From contig CP136064.1 of the NCBI GenBank assembly GCA_032622095.1, positions 252,220,484 through 252,284,483 of the forward strand: a stretch of 64,000 bases of DNA, read 5' to 3'. This stretch comes from Siphonodentalium dalli. Lineage: Eukaryota; Mollusca; Scaphopoda; Gadilida; Siphonodentaliidae. Positions 55,101-59,859 of this stretch are shown here, piece after piece. Made by a program: the position numbers and the translations under genes. The notes beneath the pieces are model-generated. The model was not told the origin of the DNA. It saw only the letters and a program-made list of their open reading frames with translations, and did not search any database. Position 1 is the first letter of the stretch. Each line of letters begins with the position of its first letter.

Positions 55101-58100
55101 CTATATATTCCCAAAATTGGCAGAAGACACATTGCATAATCAAGGTTCCCAATGGGTGTACATGTACATCACAATATTCACCATTTGGGAACTTCAATCT
55201 GAGTCTATGTCACCCATAGCAGATGAGGTCATGCAGAATGAGGTCCCCGTCACTAAATTCACCTTCTGGGGACCTCATTCCGCAAATGACAGGCACACTA
55301 AACTCAGGCTTGTCTAGAAATACATGTAAATTGAAACTTAGCCCACTTATTTTACCTGAGGTTACTCAACTATTGGGGTTTAACGCATGCCTGATTAAAT
55401 TGTGTCTGTCATTTGCAGAATGAAATCCCCAGAGGGTAAATTTAGTGAAGCTATCCCACATGTCCATACCTTCAAATACCGTGTCTAGACTTCTTTAATA
55501 CCACCATTGTCACTTGACAATATAACGGTACCACTACCCACCATTCAGCCTTATGACAGACAAAGCATTCATTACAGTTAATCCTCATTACTGTTTTATT
55601 GCATTTGGTGGCCCATTGTTTAATAGTGCACTGCCATGAGTGCCTTTTGTTACCGTTTAACACAATCCGTATTGATGGTCCCCATATCATCAGATACCAA
55701 CAATATTTCTTGAAATGCCGCCGCTTCAGTCAACTATAGCATAAAATTGCACACAAAGTGTTATATATCAACATTTTGTCTAATGCAATATGATATCGAG
55801 AATATGTCGGTCGCCAGGCTGCCAAATATTCCATGTGGTGAAAAATAACAGATTTCAAAATTTGATATCATATAACTCTTGAGCTTTGATGTGTGGGTTC
55901 CACGACTCGAATTAAATATTATATACCCCCCGATGTCAAAGAAATAGTAATTTAGGAGCGTTAATTCAGATTATGCATCTTTAAGTTGCATCACCTAATC
56001 AATTTGCAGATGATAATACTATAAATTTGATTCTCATGTCGCGCCAGTTACAAAATCAATTTGGGATTTTTTAATTAGATTTCAGGATAAAAAAATTGGC
56101 CAAAAGTTTCAATAGTTTGGCCAAATGAAATTGTTTTTGGCCATTTTCGAAAAAAATTGGCCATTGGCCAATTTGGCCTATGACAGTGTGAAATCTGGAA
56201 TCAGACCGGGATGTAATGGAATCGGACTGGGAAGTAATGGAATCGGACCGGGATGTAATGGAATCGGACTGGGATGTAATGGAATCGGACTGGAATGTAA
56301 TGGAATCGGACCGGGAAGTAATGGAATCGGACCGGGATGTAATGGAATCGGACTGGGAAGTAATGGAATCGGACTGGGAAGTAATAGAATCGGACCGGGA
56401 TGTAATGGAATCGGACTGGGATGTAATGGCATCAGACTGGGAAGTAATGGAATCGGACTGGGAAGTAATGGAATCGGACCGGGATGTAATGGAATCGGAC
56501 TGGAATGTAATGGAATCGGACCGGGAAGTAATGGAATCAGACTGGGAAGTAATGGAATCGGACTGGGAAGTAATGGAATCAGACTGGGATGTAATGGAAT
56601 CAGACTGGGATGTAATGGAATCGGACTTGGATGTAATGGAATCGGACTGGGAAGTAATGGAATCGGACTGGGAAGTAATGGAATGGGACTGGGAGTAATG
56701 GAATCAGACTGGGAAGTAATGGAATCGGACTGGGAAGTAATGGAATCGGACTGGGATGTAATGGAATCGGACCGGGATGTAATGGAATCGGACTGGGATG
56801 TAATGAATCGGACTGGGAAGTAATGGAATCGGACTGGGAAGTAATGGAATCGGACTGGGAAGTAATGGAATCGGACTGGGATGTAATGGAATCGGACTGG
56901 GAAGTAATGGAATCGGACTTGGATGTAATGGAATCGGACTGGGATGTAATGGAATCGGACTGGGAAGTAATGGAATCGGACTGGGAAGTAATGGAATCAG
57001 ACTGGGATGTAATGGAATCGGACCGGGAAGTAATGGAATCGGACTGGGAAGTAATGGAATCGGACTGGGATGTAATGGAATCGGACTGGGAAGTAATGGA
57101 ATCGGACTTGGATGTAATGGAATCGGACTGGGATGTAATGGAATCGGACTGGGAAGTAATGGAATCGGACTGGGAAGTAATGGAATCAGACTGGGATGTA
57201 ATGGAATCGGACCGGGATGTAATGGAATCAGACTGGGAAGTAATGGAATCGGACTGGGAAGTAATGGAATCAGACTGGGATGTAATGGAATCGGACCGGG
57301 ATGTAATGGAATCGGACCGGGATGTAATGGAATCGGACTGGGATGTAATGGAATCGGACTGGGAGTAATGGAATCGGACAGGGAAGTAATGGAATCGGAC
57401 TGGGATGTAATGGAATCGGACTGGGATGTAATGGAATCGGACCGGGATGTAATGGAATCAGACTGGGAAGTAATGGAATCGGACTGGGAAGTAATGGAAT
57501 CAGACTGGGATGTAATGGAATCGGACCGGGATGTAATGGAATCGGACCGGGATGTAATGGAATCGGACTGGGAAGTAATGGAATCGGACTGGGAAGTAAT
57601 GGAATCGGACTTGGATGTAATGGAATCGGACTGGGATGTAATGGAATCGGACTGGGAAGTAATGGAATCGGACTGGGAAGTAATGGAATCAGACTGGGAT
57701 GTAATGGAATCGGACCGGGAAGTAATGGAATCGGACTGGGAAGTAATGGAATCGGACTGGGATGTAATGGAATCGGACTGGGAAGTAATGGAATCGGACT
57801 TGGATGTAATGGAATCGGACTGGGATGTAATGGAATCGGACTGGGAAGTAATGGAATCGGACTGGGAAGTAATGGAATCAGACTGGGATGTAATGGAATC
57901 GGACCGGGATATAATGGAATCAGACTGGGAAGTAATGGAATCGGACTGGGAAGTAATGGAATCAGACTGGGATGTAATGGAATCGGACCGGGATGTAATG
58001 GAATCGGACCGGGATGTAATGGAATCGGACTGGGATGTAATGGAATCGGACTGGGAGTAATGGAATCGGACAGGGAAGTAATGGAATCGGACTGGGATGT

Positions 58101-58542
58101 AATGGAATCGGACTGGGATGTAATGGAATCGGACTGGGAAGTAATGGAATCAGACTGGGATGTAATGGAATCGGACCGGGATGTAATGGAATCGGACCGG
58201 GATGTAATGGAATCGGACTGGGATGTAATGGAATCGGACTGGGAGTAATGGAATCGGACAGGGAAGTAATGGAATCGGACTGGGAAGTAATGGAATCGGA
58301 CTGGGAAGTAATGGAATCGGACTGGGATGTAATGGAATCGGACTGGGATGTAACAAAAGCGAGATAATTTAGGCTTCAAATTGACATGGGGATAAATCAC
58401 CCGCTTATTGAAGATAATATTTGGGCTGTACCTGTATTCACAAGTTGAAATAACTACTCACCAGTCTTGTGCTCCCAATTTCAATTATAAAGTCGAAAAA
58501 AGCTTCTAATCCAGCTTTGTGTCCGGGTGATCCATCTTGAAC
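15922..58542 (-). CDS. GORASP: Golgi reassembly-stacking protein (GRASP55/65 family), ten visible coding exons, 5' exon missing
   Basis: GRASP proteins sit on the cytosolic face of Golgi membranes, dimerise through two PDZ-like domains, bind golgins and tether cisternae; they also act in unconventional secretion. Ten minus-strand exons join in phase (81+158+46+87+131+139+64+135+156+227 nt = 407 codons plus TAG). Family signatures seen are [81 protein letters not shown] and YLHRIP. The tail is rich in Pro, Met, Ala and Ser, like the regulatory tail of vertebrate homologues. Human GRASPs are 440-452 aa. The missing piece should be about 21 aa, including the myristoylated Gly2 and the first PDZ strand; I found no match between 58.56 and 64 kb. 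Introns are 0.47-13.4 kb and full of repeats. Invertebrates usually have one gene, so GRASP55 versus GRASP65 cannot be assigned. An extra exon in the 12-kb intron 24243-36405 cannot be excluded, although the phases join directly. Confidence 0.93.
16322..16358. repeat. Small hairpin
   Basis: agttcaacgaacaac and gttgtttgttgaact flank a short tgtag loop. It lies in the GORASP intron 16149-16785. Too small to classify. Confidence 0.55.
16786..16941 (-). CDS. GORASP: GORASP exon: Pro/Met-rich tail segment 3
   Basis: Two bases, 51 codons and one base: [20 protein letters not shown], then [17 protein letters not shown] and TTSQAMP. The acceptor is attcttgcag and the donor gtgagtat. It resembles the NP-GLP-LP-MPP run in the vertebrate GRASP55 tail. 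The last C joins CT of the final exon to give Pro. Confidence 0.87.
17005..17130. repeat. Short copy of the 'catttgcagaatgagg' foldback
   Basis: tgtcatttgtagaatgagc, gaatttagagacgctatcc and aacctcattctgcttatgcc form a compact hairpin. It lies just beyond the acceptor side of the GORASP exon 16786-16941. Confidence 0.7.
18422..18817 (-). pseudogene. LINE ORF2 C-terminal domain with CCHC knuckle
   Basis: A 131-residue frame with [13 protein letters not shown] near the start, then [13 protein letters not shown] and the C-x2-C...H-x4-C array at Cys72, Cys75, His84 and Cys89 (CTFCKS...HIFWECP). This is the zinc-knuckle block that closes ORF2 in many L1-like LINEs. It lies downstream of the RT fragment in the expected order, separated by a frame break. 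Confidence 0.85.
19221..20096 (-). pseudogene. LINE reverse transcriptase fragment (palm/thumb)
   Basis: A 291-residue open frame. [11 protein letters not shown] lies at residues 29-39 and the catalytic YADD at 73-76. [10 protein letters not shown] follows, a conserved LINE block, then [10 protein letters not shown] and the GFIWNQG block typical of the thumb region. The first catalytic Asp motif and everything upstream are absent, so it cannot be an active polymerase. The frame ends near 19221 and the homologous sequence continues in another frame. Confidence 0.9.
20150..20292. mobile_element. Partial right end of TTAA MITE family C
   Basis: ggctcaaattcattcatttg, gagtataaaagtagatggtc and gtacccctttaa match the right 100 bp of the element at 38852-39170. 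The left part is missing or not recognisable. It lies just upstream of the LINE truncation point. Confidence 0.6.
20293..22147. other. Intron sequence with a CpG-richer patch
   Basis: Between 20950 and 21480 the sequence has more CG than its surroundings and includes a TGACGTCA word at about 21038. Frames of 111 and 147 codons cover it, without recognised motifs. It may be an old repeat; I do not call a gene or promoter. Confidence 0.4.
22148..22282 (-). CDS. GORASP: GORASP exon: Pro-rich tail segment 2
   Basis: Two bases, 44 codons and one base encode a Pro/Gly/Ile-rich stretch ([18 protein letters not shown], then [16 protein letters not shown]). The acceptor is atattacag and the donor gtgaggt. 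The composition matches the disordered Ser/Pro-rich region of GRASP tails, and the phase joins both neighbouring exons. Confidence 0.82.
23047..24162. mobile_element. TTAA MITE family B, copy 3, split by a hAT insertion
   Basis: Left end TTAACCCTTTCATGGTGGGA at 23047, right end CATGAAAGGGTTAA at 24162. Removing the 859-bp hAT and one copy of its 8-bp duplication leaves about 249 bp, the family length. The right border is 16 bp from the GORASP exon at 24179-24242. Confidence 0.87.
23166..24024. mobile_element. hAT-like non-autonomous transposon with exact 8-bp duplication
   Basis: Inverted ends TAGGGCTTCAC/GTGAAGCCCTA, flanked on both sides by GGTCAAGG (23158-23165 and 24025-24032), the 8-bp duplication typical of hAT. 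Subterminal repeats cggtatttagtcata and tagtcggtat occur near both ends. 859 bp, no transposase frame. It is inserted into the family B MITE 23047-24162, so it is younger than that MITE. Confidence 0.9.
24179..24242 (-). CDS. GORASP: GORASP exon: tail segment 1
   Basis: This exon has 21 codons plus one base ([21 protein letters not shown]). Acceptor ttttacag, donor gtaaagta. The sequence is poorly conserved. The call rests on the exact fit of splice sites and phases with neighbouring tail exons. A TTAA MITE carrying a hAT insertion ends only 16 bp beyond the exon, so its boundary almost abuts the donor consensus. Confidence 0.75.
24960..25640 (+). repeat. Dispersed repeat with 'cccatggttgagatat' and C-run tail, copy 1
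   Basis: gatgccaaacctgcatacc, gagat(c/g)cgataaccc and gttgagatatatcag-type blocks, followed by gacggacaaaagcatg, atccagtatacccccccc and ttggatgggggtataat. The internal block gaaccaaattgtgaagaaaa is present twice, so two copies overlap or are tandem. Confidence 0.8.
25640..26997. other. Intron sequence, no recognised gene
   Basis: Contains an 80-codon plus-strand frame (26109-26351) with CG-rich codons but no motif, and a small inverted pair (accgatcgatct / agatcgattggt, 26717-26770). Possibly an old repeat. Confidence 0.4.
26998..27660. repeat. Cluster of short GCTTAAGC-type palindromes, cluster 1
   Basis: Words such as TTACACTTAAGCATAA, TTGCGCTTAAGTGCAATAAG and their inversions recur every 20-40 bp. 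The cluster core is enclosed by an inverted pair ccaaattaacatttaataaa (from about 27137) and tttattaaatgttaatttgg (27448-27467). A run of about 14 C lies at 27173-27186. Non-coding; lies in the 12-kb intron. Confidence 0.85.
28345..29237. mobile_element. Foldback element, 893 bp, about 240-bp arms
   Basis: The left arm 28345-28580 and right arm 28996-29237 are inverted copies beginning tttgcggttttagtaaacgc. Within each arm lies TTAACCCTCAGACTGCCGAA or its complement (28476 and ending 29107), again a TTAA-CCCT junction. About 415 bp of unpaired centre has no coding motif. Either the element ends at the TTAAs and sits in a duplicated flank, or the arms simply contain this motif. Confidence 0.8.
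29290..29515. repeat. Partial tandem duplication of about 165 bp, GC-rich
   Basis: tgtgtggcccgccccgaatacc / gtgtgggtggcccgccctaa, then aaacactccga and caccacc(c/g) blocks recur once. Includes a C-run at 29357-29369. Confidence 0.6.
30375..30814. mobile_element. TTAA MITE family D, second copy
   Basis: The right end ATTGAGTACCTTTAA and the block ggttcctcgactcgaatcaa match 52981-53408. The left end (ggtaccggtacttaatccga) is diverged. It lies in the 12-kb GORASP intron. Confidence 0.68.
30815..33530. other. Intron sequence rich in acatgta/accggta words
   Basis: Many TACATGTA-, GTACCGGTA- and tagtac-type words and a hairpin at about 30850-30888 (tgggactaatat / atgtattagtccca). A 147-codon minus frame (32490-32047) has no motif. 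No gene is supported. Confidence 0.45.
32602..32645. repeat. 17-bp unit repeated about 2.6 times
   Basis: agcgttgactgcatttc occurs twice in a row and then partially (agcattga). A small slippage repeat. Confidence 0.7.
33690..35050. repeat. Cluster of short TTGCGCTTAAGCGCAA palindromes, cluster 2
   Basis: Dozens of copies of tgcgcttaagcgcaaat and variants in both orientations. The block aaatgtgaaaagggcctccc and its complement recur at about 33787, 34578 and (diverged) 34750 and 35045. The same 16-bp palindrome core defines cluster 1, 6 kb away. No coding motif. Confidence 0.88.
33925..34390. repeat. Direct duplication of about 200 bp inside palindrome cluster 2
   Basis: ccaccatatgagggaaacaa (33980) and caccatatgagggaagcaaa (34176) start two similar units. 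Both contain atggccatggaaatg/accatggaaatgatat, a cttggg(g)aca block and aacttc(a/g)agtc. Outer flanks gagtccatctcata (33570) and tatgagatggactca (34400) form an inverted pair, so the centre is a composite of direct and inverted copies. Confidence 0.75.
35051..36044. other. Intron sequence, nothing recognised
   Basis: Short frames at 35233-35460 and 35797-35516 overlap a CG-richer patch but show no motif or matching splice phase for GORASP. Confidence 0.4.
36045..36263. mobile_element. TTAA MITE family B, copy 4 (internally deleted)
   Basis: TTAACCTTTCCATGTCGGGA at the left, CATGGAAGTGTTAA at the right. The left hairpin has lost most of one stem. It lies 143 bp downstream of the GORASP exon 36406-36544. 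Confidence 0.75.
36406..36544 (-). CDS. GORASP: GORASP exon: PDZ2 end and start of the tail
   Basis: One base plus 46 codons: [18 protein letters not shown], then a Lys/Pro-rich stretch ([15 protein letters not shown]) leading into the regulatory tail. The acceptor is atttgcag and the donor gtaaca, ending in phase 0. LHRIP closes PDZ-like domain 2 in all GRASPs. A 12.2-kb intron follows. Confidence 0.94.
37421..37820 (+). mobile_element. TTAA MITE family A, copy 2
   Basis: Nearly identical to the copy at 13990-14390: same TTAA borders, inverted ends, two hairpins and cggccaaataaagcttcaac block. It lies in a GORASP intron about 180 bp from the PDZ2 exon. High similarity between copies suggests recent activity. 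Confidence 0.9.
38003..38133 (-). CDS. GORASP: GORASP exon: PDZ2 core
   Basis: This exon has 43 codons plus two bases, with [38 protein letters not shown] and a split Ser codon (AG|C). These are the best conserved GRASP residues and leave little doubt about the family. The acceptor is cttttacag; the donor gttggt is slightly weak but still GT. The right end of a TTAA MITE lies about 180 bp downstream in the intron (37421-37820). Confidence 0.95.
38605..38691 (-). CDS. GORASP: GORASP exon: PDZ2 start
   Basis: This exon has 29 codons in phase 0, from [20 protein letters not shown] to IGADSLLNE. It carries the SPA-LAGL-like turn and the DYIIGAD strand that open PDZ-like domain 2. The acceptor is ccattccag and the donor gtattt. 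The next exon continues with SEDLF after a 471-bp intron. Confidence 0.94.
38773..38816. mobile_element. Fragment of a family B MITE
   Basis: GTTAACCCTTCCATGACTGG and gagcttcctgaaattttg match the family B end, then similarity stops. A second scrap with tataagagaatacactgg lies at about 49385-49440. Confidence 0.6.
38852..39170. mobile_element. TTAA MITE family C (AAAGGGG ends)
   Basis: Bounded by TTAAAGGGGAAGGAAA at the left and TCCCCCTTTAA at the right (319 bp). The right TTAA doubles as the left TTAA of the family A copy at 39167, so one element inserted at the border of the other. A partial copy of its right end is at 20150-20292. Confidence 0.65.
39167..39566 (-). mobile_element. TTAA MITE family A, copy 3 (inverted)
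   Basis: The same element in the opposite orientation; its left TTAA is also the right TTAA of the element at 38852-39170. The interior matches copies 1 and 2 almost base for base, including both hairpins. It lies in the intron between GORASP exons at 38605 and 40119. Confidence 0.9.
39836..39966 (-). repeat. Probable tRNA-derived SINE head or tRNA pseudogene
   Basis: On the minus strand GCGGTAGCTCTGTGGTCTAA followed by cagttagaacgttcggcttg looks like a tRNA 5' half with an A-box (TAGCNNNGTGG). A plausible but mutated B-box region (agtggactattgagtttctc) comes about 80 bp later. The spacing is too long and the arms too weak for a working tRNA. It lies in a GORASP intron. Confidence 0.45.
40119..40164 (-). 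CDS. GORASP: GORASP exon: end of PDZ1 / linker micro-exon
   Basis: This 46-nt exon encodes [15 protein letters not shown], almost a family constant between the two PDZ-like domains. One base completes the preceding Arg codon and the exon ends in phase 0. The acceptor is actttcag and the donor gtaagaat. It is too short to stand out as an ORF and was recognised from the motif. Confidence 0.92.
40292..40458. mobile_element. Palindromic TA element, copy 3, centre deleted
   Basis: The outer arms match (TACAGTAGTGCCCTAAGTAA...), but about 50 bp of the hairpin tip are missing: atatggcaacaacccatatt replaces the central stem. It lies 128 bp from the GORASP exon 40119-40164. Confidence 0.85.
40925..41240 (+). 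repeat. Same dispersed repeat, copy 2
   Basis: aaagaaggataactcaagaa, ttgaaagcactcctgatgg, acaacccatggctgagatat and ttataccccccccccattt match in order. About 300 bp in the GORASP intron. Confidence 0.78.
41755..42370. repeat. Three tandem units (163-188 bp) with acggacgg tail
   Basis: Units begin at about 41763, 41951 and 42114 with aaaagggttgataactc. They share ttttccgtcatctatatac, catgttgcacatcttcaata and ctgtaggaggagttgattac. The array ends in gatggacggacggatgg...cgaacgaacgaacgg and tcccccgaaaataaattttt. It resembles other elements in the window that combine a tandem core with a gacgg tail. Confidence 0.87.
44489..45442. other. Unassigned part of the foldback-2 centre
   Basis: This stretch follows the protease remnant on the minus strand. 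Short open frames occur (for example 45105-44854 and 45187-44990), but none has motifs I recognise and no RT or integrase block is visible. It may be decayed retroelement or unrelated filler. Confidence 0.4.
45443..45715 (-). pseudogene. Retropepsin-like fragment with altered active site
   Basis: The reading frame starts [18 protein letters not shown]. The flank (small-Pro-x3-LI-x-TGS-x-VS-ML) is that of an aspartic protease of LTR retroelements, where the catalytic triplet is Asp-Thr/Ser-Gly. Here Gly stands at residue 11 in place of the catalytic Asp, so it should be dead. It lies after Gag on the same strand, the normal Ty3 order. No RT, RNase H or integrase follows before the inverted arm begins. 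Confidence 0.72.
46140..46750 (-). pseudogene. Retrotransposon Gag fragment (Ty3/gypsy-like), frame-broken
   Basis: Gag forms the particle of LTR retrotransposons. The first piece (46750-46364, 128 aa) has [35 protein letters not shown] and a basic [10 protein letters not shown] run, in the order of a Ty3-type capsid domain (retrotrans_gag). The continuing homology (MIQIYIRL..., [20 protein letters not shown], 46331-46140) is in another frame, so at least one indel breaks it. An Arg/Asn-rich stretch follows at 46005-45724, where a nucleocapsid would be, but without a clear CCHC knuckle. The remnant is inactive. Confidence 0.8.
48854..49207. mobile_element. Non-autonomous DNA transposon with 6-bp duplication TTCAAG, copy 1
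   Basis: Inverted ends CAGTCCTTCCCA.../...TGGGAAGGACTG. TTCAAG occurs immediately outside both ends (48848-48853, 49208-49213). 354 bp. The interior carries a gcacccgggatttgaaaatt block and cgggtgcgagagcaatcact. Six-base duplications are known for IS3EU and Dada superfamilies; which one applies is not decided here. Confidence 0.88.
50170..51520. repeat. Tandem array of about 162-bp units (about nine copies)
   Basis: Blocks AAGATGGCTGCTGGCGGCCA or variants recur at about 50194, 50356, 50518, 50678, 50838, 51003, 51167, 51329 and 51488. Each is followed by GAATGACCCCAAAATGACTC, CATGACAAATTTTATGATGA and CCTGTAGCCCGTGCTAAA. The array is followed by a cacacggacgacggacga tail and caaagccatggcaatagct, so it looks like the tandem core of a dispersed element and not a simple satellite. 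It lies inside the 13.4-kb GORASP intron. Confidence 0.93.
51835..52035 (+). repeat. Dispersed 'gggccataac' repeat, copy 3
   Basis: aagggtcataactcc, cccatattcaaactcgaac, tttgggctgagaaacc, aaatttggttccgatcaa and a tgtaccatactatggtat end. It begins right after the 162-bp tandem array. Confidence 0.8.
52490..52965 (+). repeat. Dispersed 'gggccataac' repeat, copy 4 (three tandem units)
   Basis: Three units at about 52500, 52648 and 52796 with aactccattaaaatatat and acccatattcgaactcga, then cagacagacagacagacgg and ttaccatactatggtatggg. It directly precedes the TTAA family D element. Confidence 0.83.
52981..53408. mobile_element. TTAA MITE family D (AGGTACTCAACCC ends), complete copy
   Basis: TTAAAGGTACTCAACCCG at 52981 and its complement ending 53408. 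The inverted arms continue for more than 100 bp (gattcgagtcgagg / cctcgactcgaatc). 428 bp. It is a foldback-type element with TTAA borders. Confidence 0.82.
53591..53748 (-). CDS. GORASP: GORASP exon: PDZ1 core
   Basis: This exon has 52 codons plus two bases, from [12 protein letters not shown] through [12 protein letters not shown] to [11 protein letters not shown]. The last two bases (AG) pair with the A of the next exon to make Arg, giving the family motif GVSIRFCSF. The acceptor is gcactttcag and the donor gtgagc. It covers the middle strands of PDZ-like domain 1, including the Trp-Gly-Gly turn shared by GRASPs. Confidence 0.94.
53826..54077. mobile_element. TTAA MITE family B, copy 5 (diverged)
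   Basis: The left end has decayed (atcattccatgatgggagc, no clear TTAA); the right end is CATGAAAGAGTTAA. Two degenerate hairpins are present. It lies in the intron about 80 bp upstream of the PDZ1 core exon. Confidence 0.7.
54470..54800 (+). repeat. Same dispersed repeat, copy 3
   Basis: tgctggaatacacccatgg, gatgaacaaagagggataac, ttgaaagccatcctgatgcc, gataacccatggttgagata and gacagacagatgcatgc. The end lacks the C-run of the other copies. Confidence 0.78.
54955..55465. repeat. Several copies of the 'catttgcagaatgagg' family
   Basis: ctctggggacctcattctgc (about 54989), cattccgcaaatgacaggc (about 55277) and gtcatttgcagaatgaaatc (about 55408) with gaatttagtgacgctatccc-like flanks, in both orientations. 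A similar scrap lies at 8948-8995. Confidence 0.72.
55657..55984. mobile_element. TTAA MITE family D, third copy (degraded)
   Basis: Shares ttcttgaaatgccgc, gtgggttccacgactcgaa and gaaatagtaatttaggagcg with the other two. Ends TTAACACAATCCG and GCATCTTTAA are weak matches. Confidence 0.6.
56095..56178. repeat. Cluster of TTGGCCA words next to the minisatellite
   Basis: attggccaaaag, gtttggccaaatg, tttttggccattttc, aattggccattggccaattt: six or seven TTGGCCA or half-sites in about 80 bp, forming alternative hairpins. It directly precedes the 21-bp array. Confidence 0.6.
56197..58353. repeat. 21-bp minisatellite, about 102 copies, with higher-order structure
   Basis: The unit is GGAATCGGACTGGGAAGTAAT with common variants (gac/gcc as ctggg or ccggg; gaagt or gatgt; cgg or cag). 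Because 21 is a multiple of three, all frames stay open for long stretches and give pseudo-proteins such as (MESDWEV)n. Several 20-bp units (gactgggagtaat at about 56692, 57361, 58053, 58241) break the frame. Spacing of the marker 'ggagtaatggaatcggacagg' is 692 and 188 bp, i.e. 33 and 9 units less one base, showing a higher-order duplication. The array lies in the GORASP intron, 108 bp past the first visible exon. Confidence 0.97.
58462..58542 (-). CDS. GORASP: GORASP exon: PDZ1 start (27 codons)
   Basis: This exon encodes 27 residues in phase 0, beginning [18 protein letters not shown] and ending GSTRL. It is the part of PDZ-like domain 1 just after the expected exon-1 sequence. The acceptor reads ttctattcag and the donor gtgagt. 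The minisatellite ends 108 bp beyond the donor. It is the most 5' coding exon found in the window. Confidence 0.92.
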
Positions 58543-58676
58543 CTGAATAGAAATTAGTGATGAGTCAATAAGTAAAAAGCTTCTCCAGAAGATTACCAAT
58601 TAGCTGAACAGCAAGGCCTAAAAAAAATACCTTTGTTTCCGTTAACGAACTGAAACAAAAATAGGCTTGGTAGGTA

Positions 58677-58770
58677 CAGTAAAACCTCTCCAAACCAAAC
58701 AACCTTTGGACTGTCCCTTCTGTTTGGTTTAGAGAGGAGTTCGTTTATAGAAAATTGCACTACGATCGAA
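58677..58770. mobile_element. Possible end of a Tigger/pogo-like element
   Basis: TACAGTAAAACCTCTCCAAA followed by an internal hairpin (ctctccaaaccaaac ... gtttggtttagagag) is the style of pogo/Tigger-type ends. No matching second end was found, so it is a solo terminus. Confidence 0.45.
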
Positions 58771-59497
58771 ATGTATTGATGCCGTTAATAAGAGTTGTCG
58801 AAGCACAACCAACTCATTATTGATTAATTTAAAGATACGGGTGGCGTTGGCAGTGCCTATGCTGTTAAAATATTCACCTCCGTCAAAAACTGTCATAAAC
58901 AGAAAGAATAGTAAAATATAGACAGACCCTGTTCTTATACCAATCAGAAATATGGCATAAACAGTATGTTATTGTCAAATGTTTTTCCTTTTGTTATGTA
59001 AACAAAAGCTAAAAACGTTACAGAACCTGGCTTTTGTTTAGATCCGGATATGGTACATTTAAACATGAAGAGCGTTATTTGTTACTGTTTTTCCTGATAT
59101 GGAAATAATAAAGAGCGTTTATATCATTTTTGTGTGATTATTAACCAATAGAATTGAGCTGTGTTATGTAAACAGAAGCAAAACTTTTGTAACACGAGCA
59201 GGCTCTTGTTTACATACACCATCGTACATCTTGACGACAACATACTATTTACGCGCTGATTATGTTTAGCATATGAACAAAAATATACATATTTTAATAT
59301 TCCTTCTGTTGATAGCAATTTGAACAAATATGAATATTTCTGCAATGAATGCCACCCATGCCTTTAACTTTGTTCAATAAAGCACCAAATAAAATATAAA
59401 TAACAATAGATAAAATATGGTACCGGTATAATAAGAATTTAAAACATGGTATATTAAGACATACTACATGTATGGATAAGACAGGAAACATGTAAAC

Positions 59498-59853
59498 CAG
59501 TCCTTCCCATGAGGAAAACACAGCGAGAGCATTTATTTGCTCCCGTATAAATGCAGAAGACGGGTGTAATATGGCACCCATACTATAATTGAAAGTTGGG
59601 TTTTTGCTCAAACAAAAAGTCATTGTGGAATAGACCTACCGGTATGTAGAGTTACACCTTAATATGCCACAGTTGAACTGAGATGGTAAAGGATCTAAAT
59701 AAACCTTAAAATAATTCAATATTGAACCAACAATTATAGTCTCCATTAGTATTTTGCAAAGAGGGACGGGTGCGAATTTCAGCACCCGTGAATTGAAAAT
59801 TACGAGTACATACGGATGCGAGAGCAATCACTCCCGTCTCCTGGGAAGGACTG
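59498..59853. mobile_element. Non-autonomous DNA transposon with 6-bp duplication GTAAAC, copy 2
   Basis: Same family and orientation as 48854-49207, about 90% alike by eye. Flanked by GTAAAC on both sides (59492-59497, 59854-59859). 356 bp. Two copies with different, exact 6-bp duplications fix both the ends and the duplication length. Confidence 0.9.
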
Positions 59854-59859
59854 GTAAAC

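Noticed and set aside
56125-58400. Long open frames such as (MESDWEV)n and (PIPLHPG)n, up to 376 codons
   Set aside because: They are by-products of the 21-bp minisatellite, present on both strands and in several frames, inside a GORASP intron.
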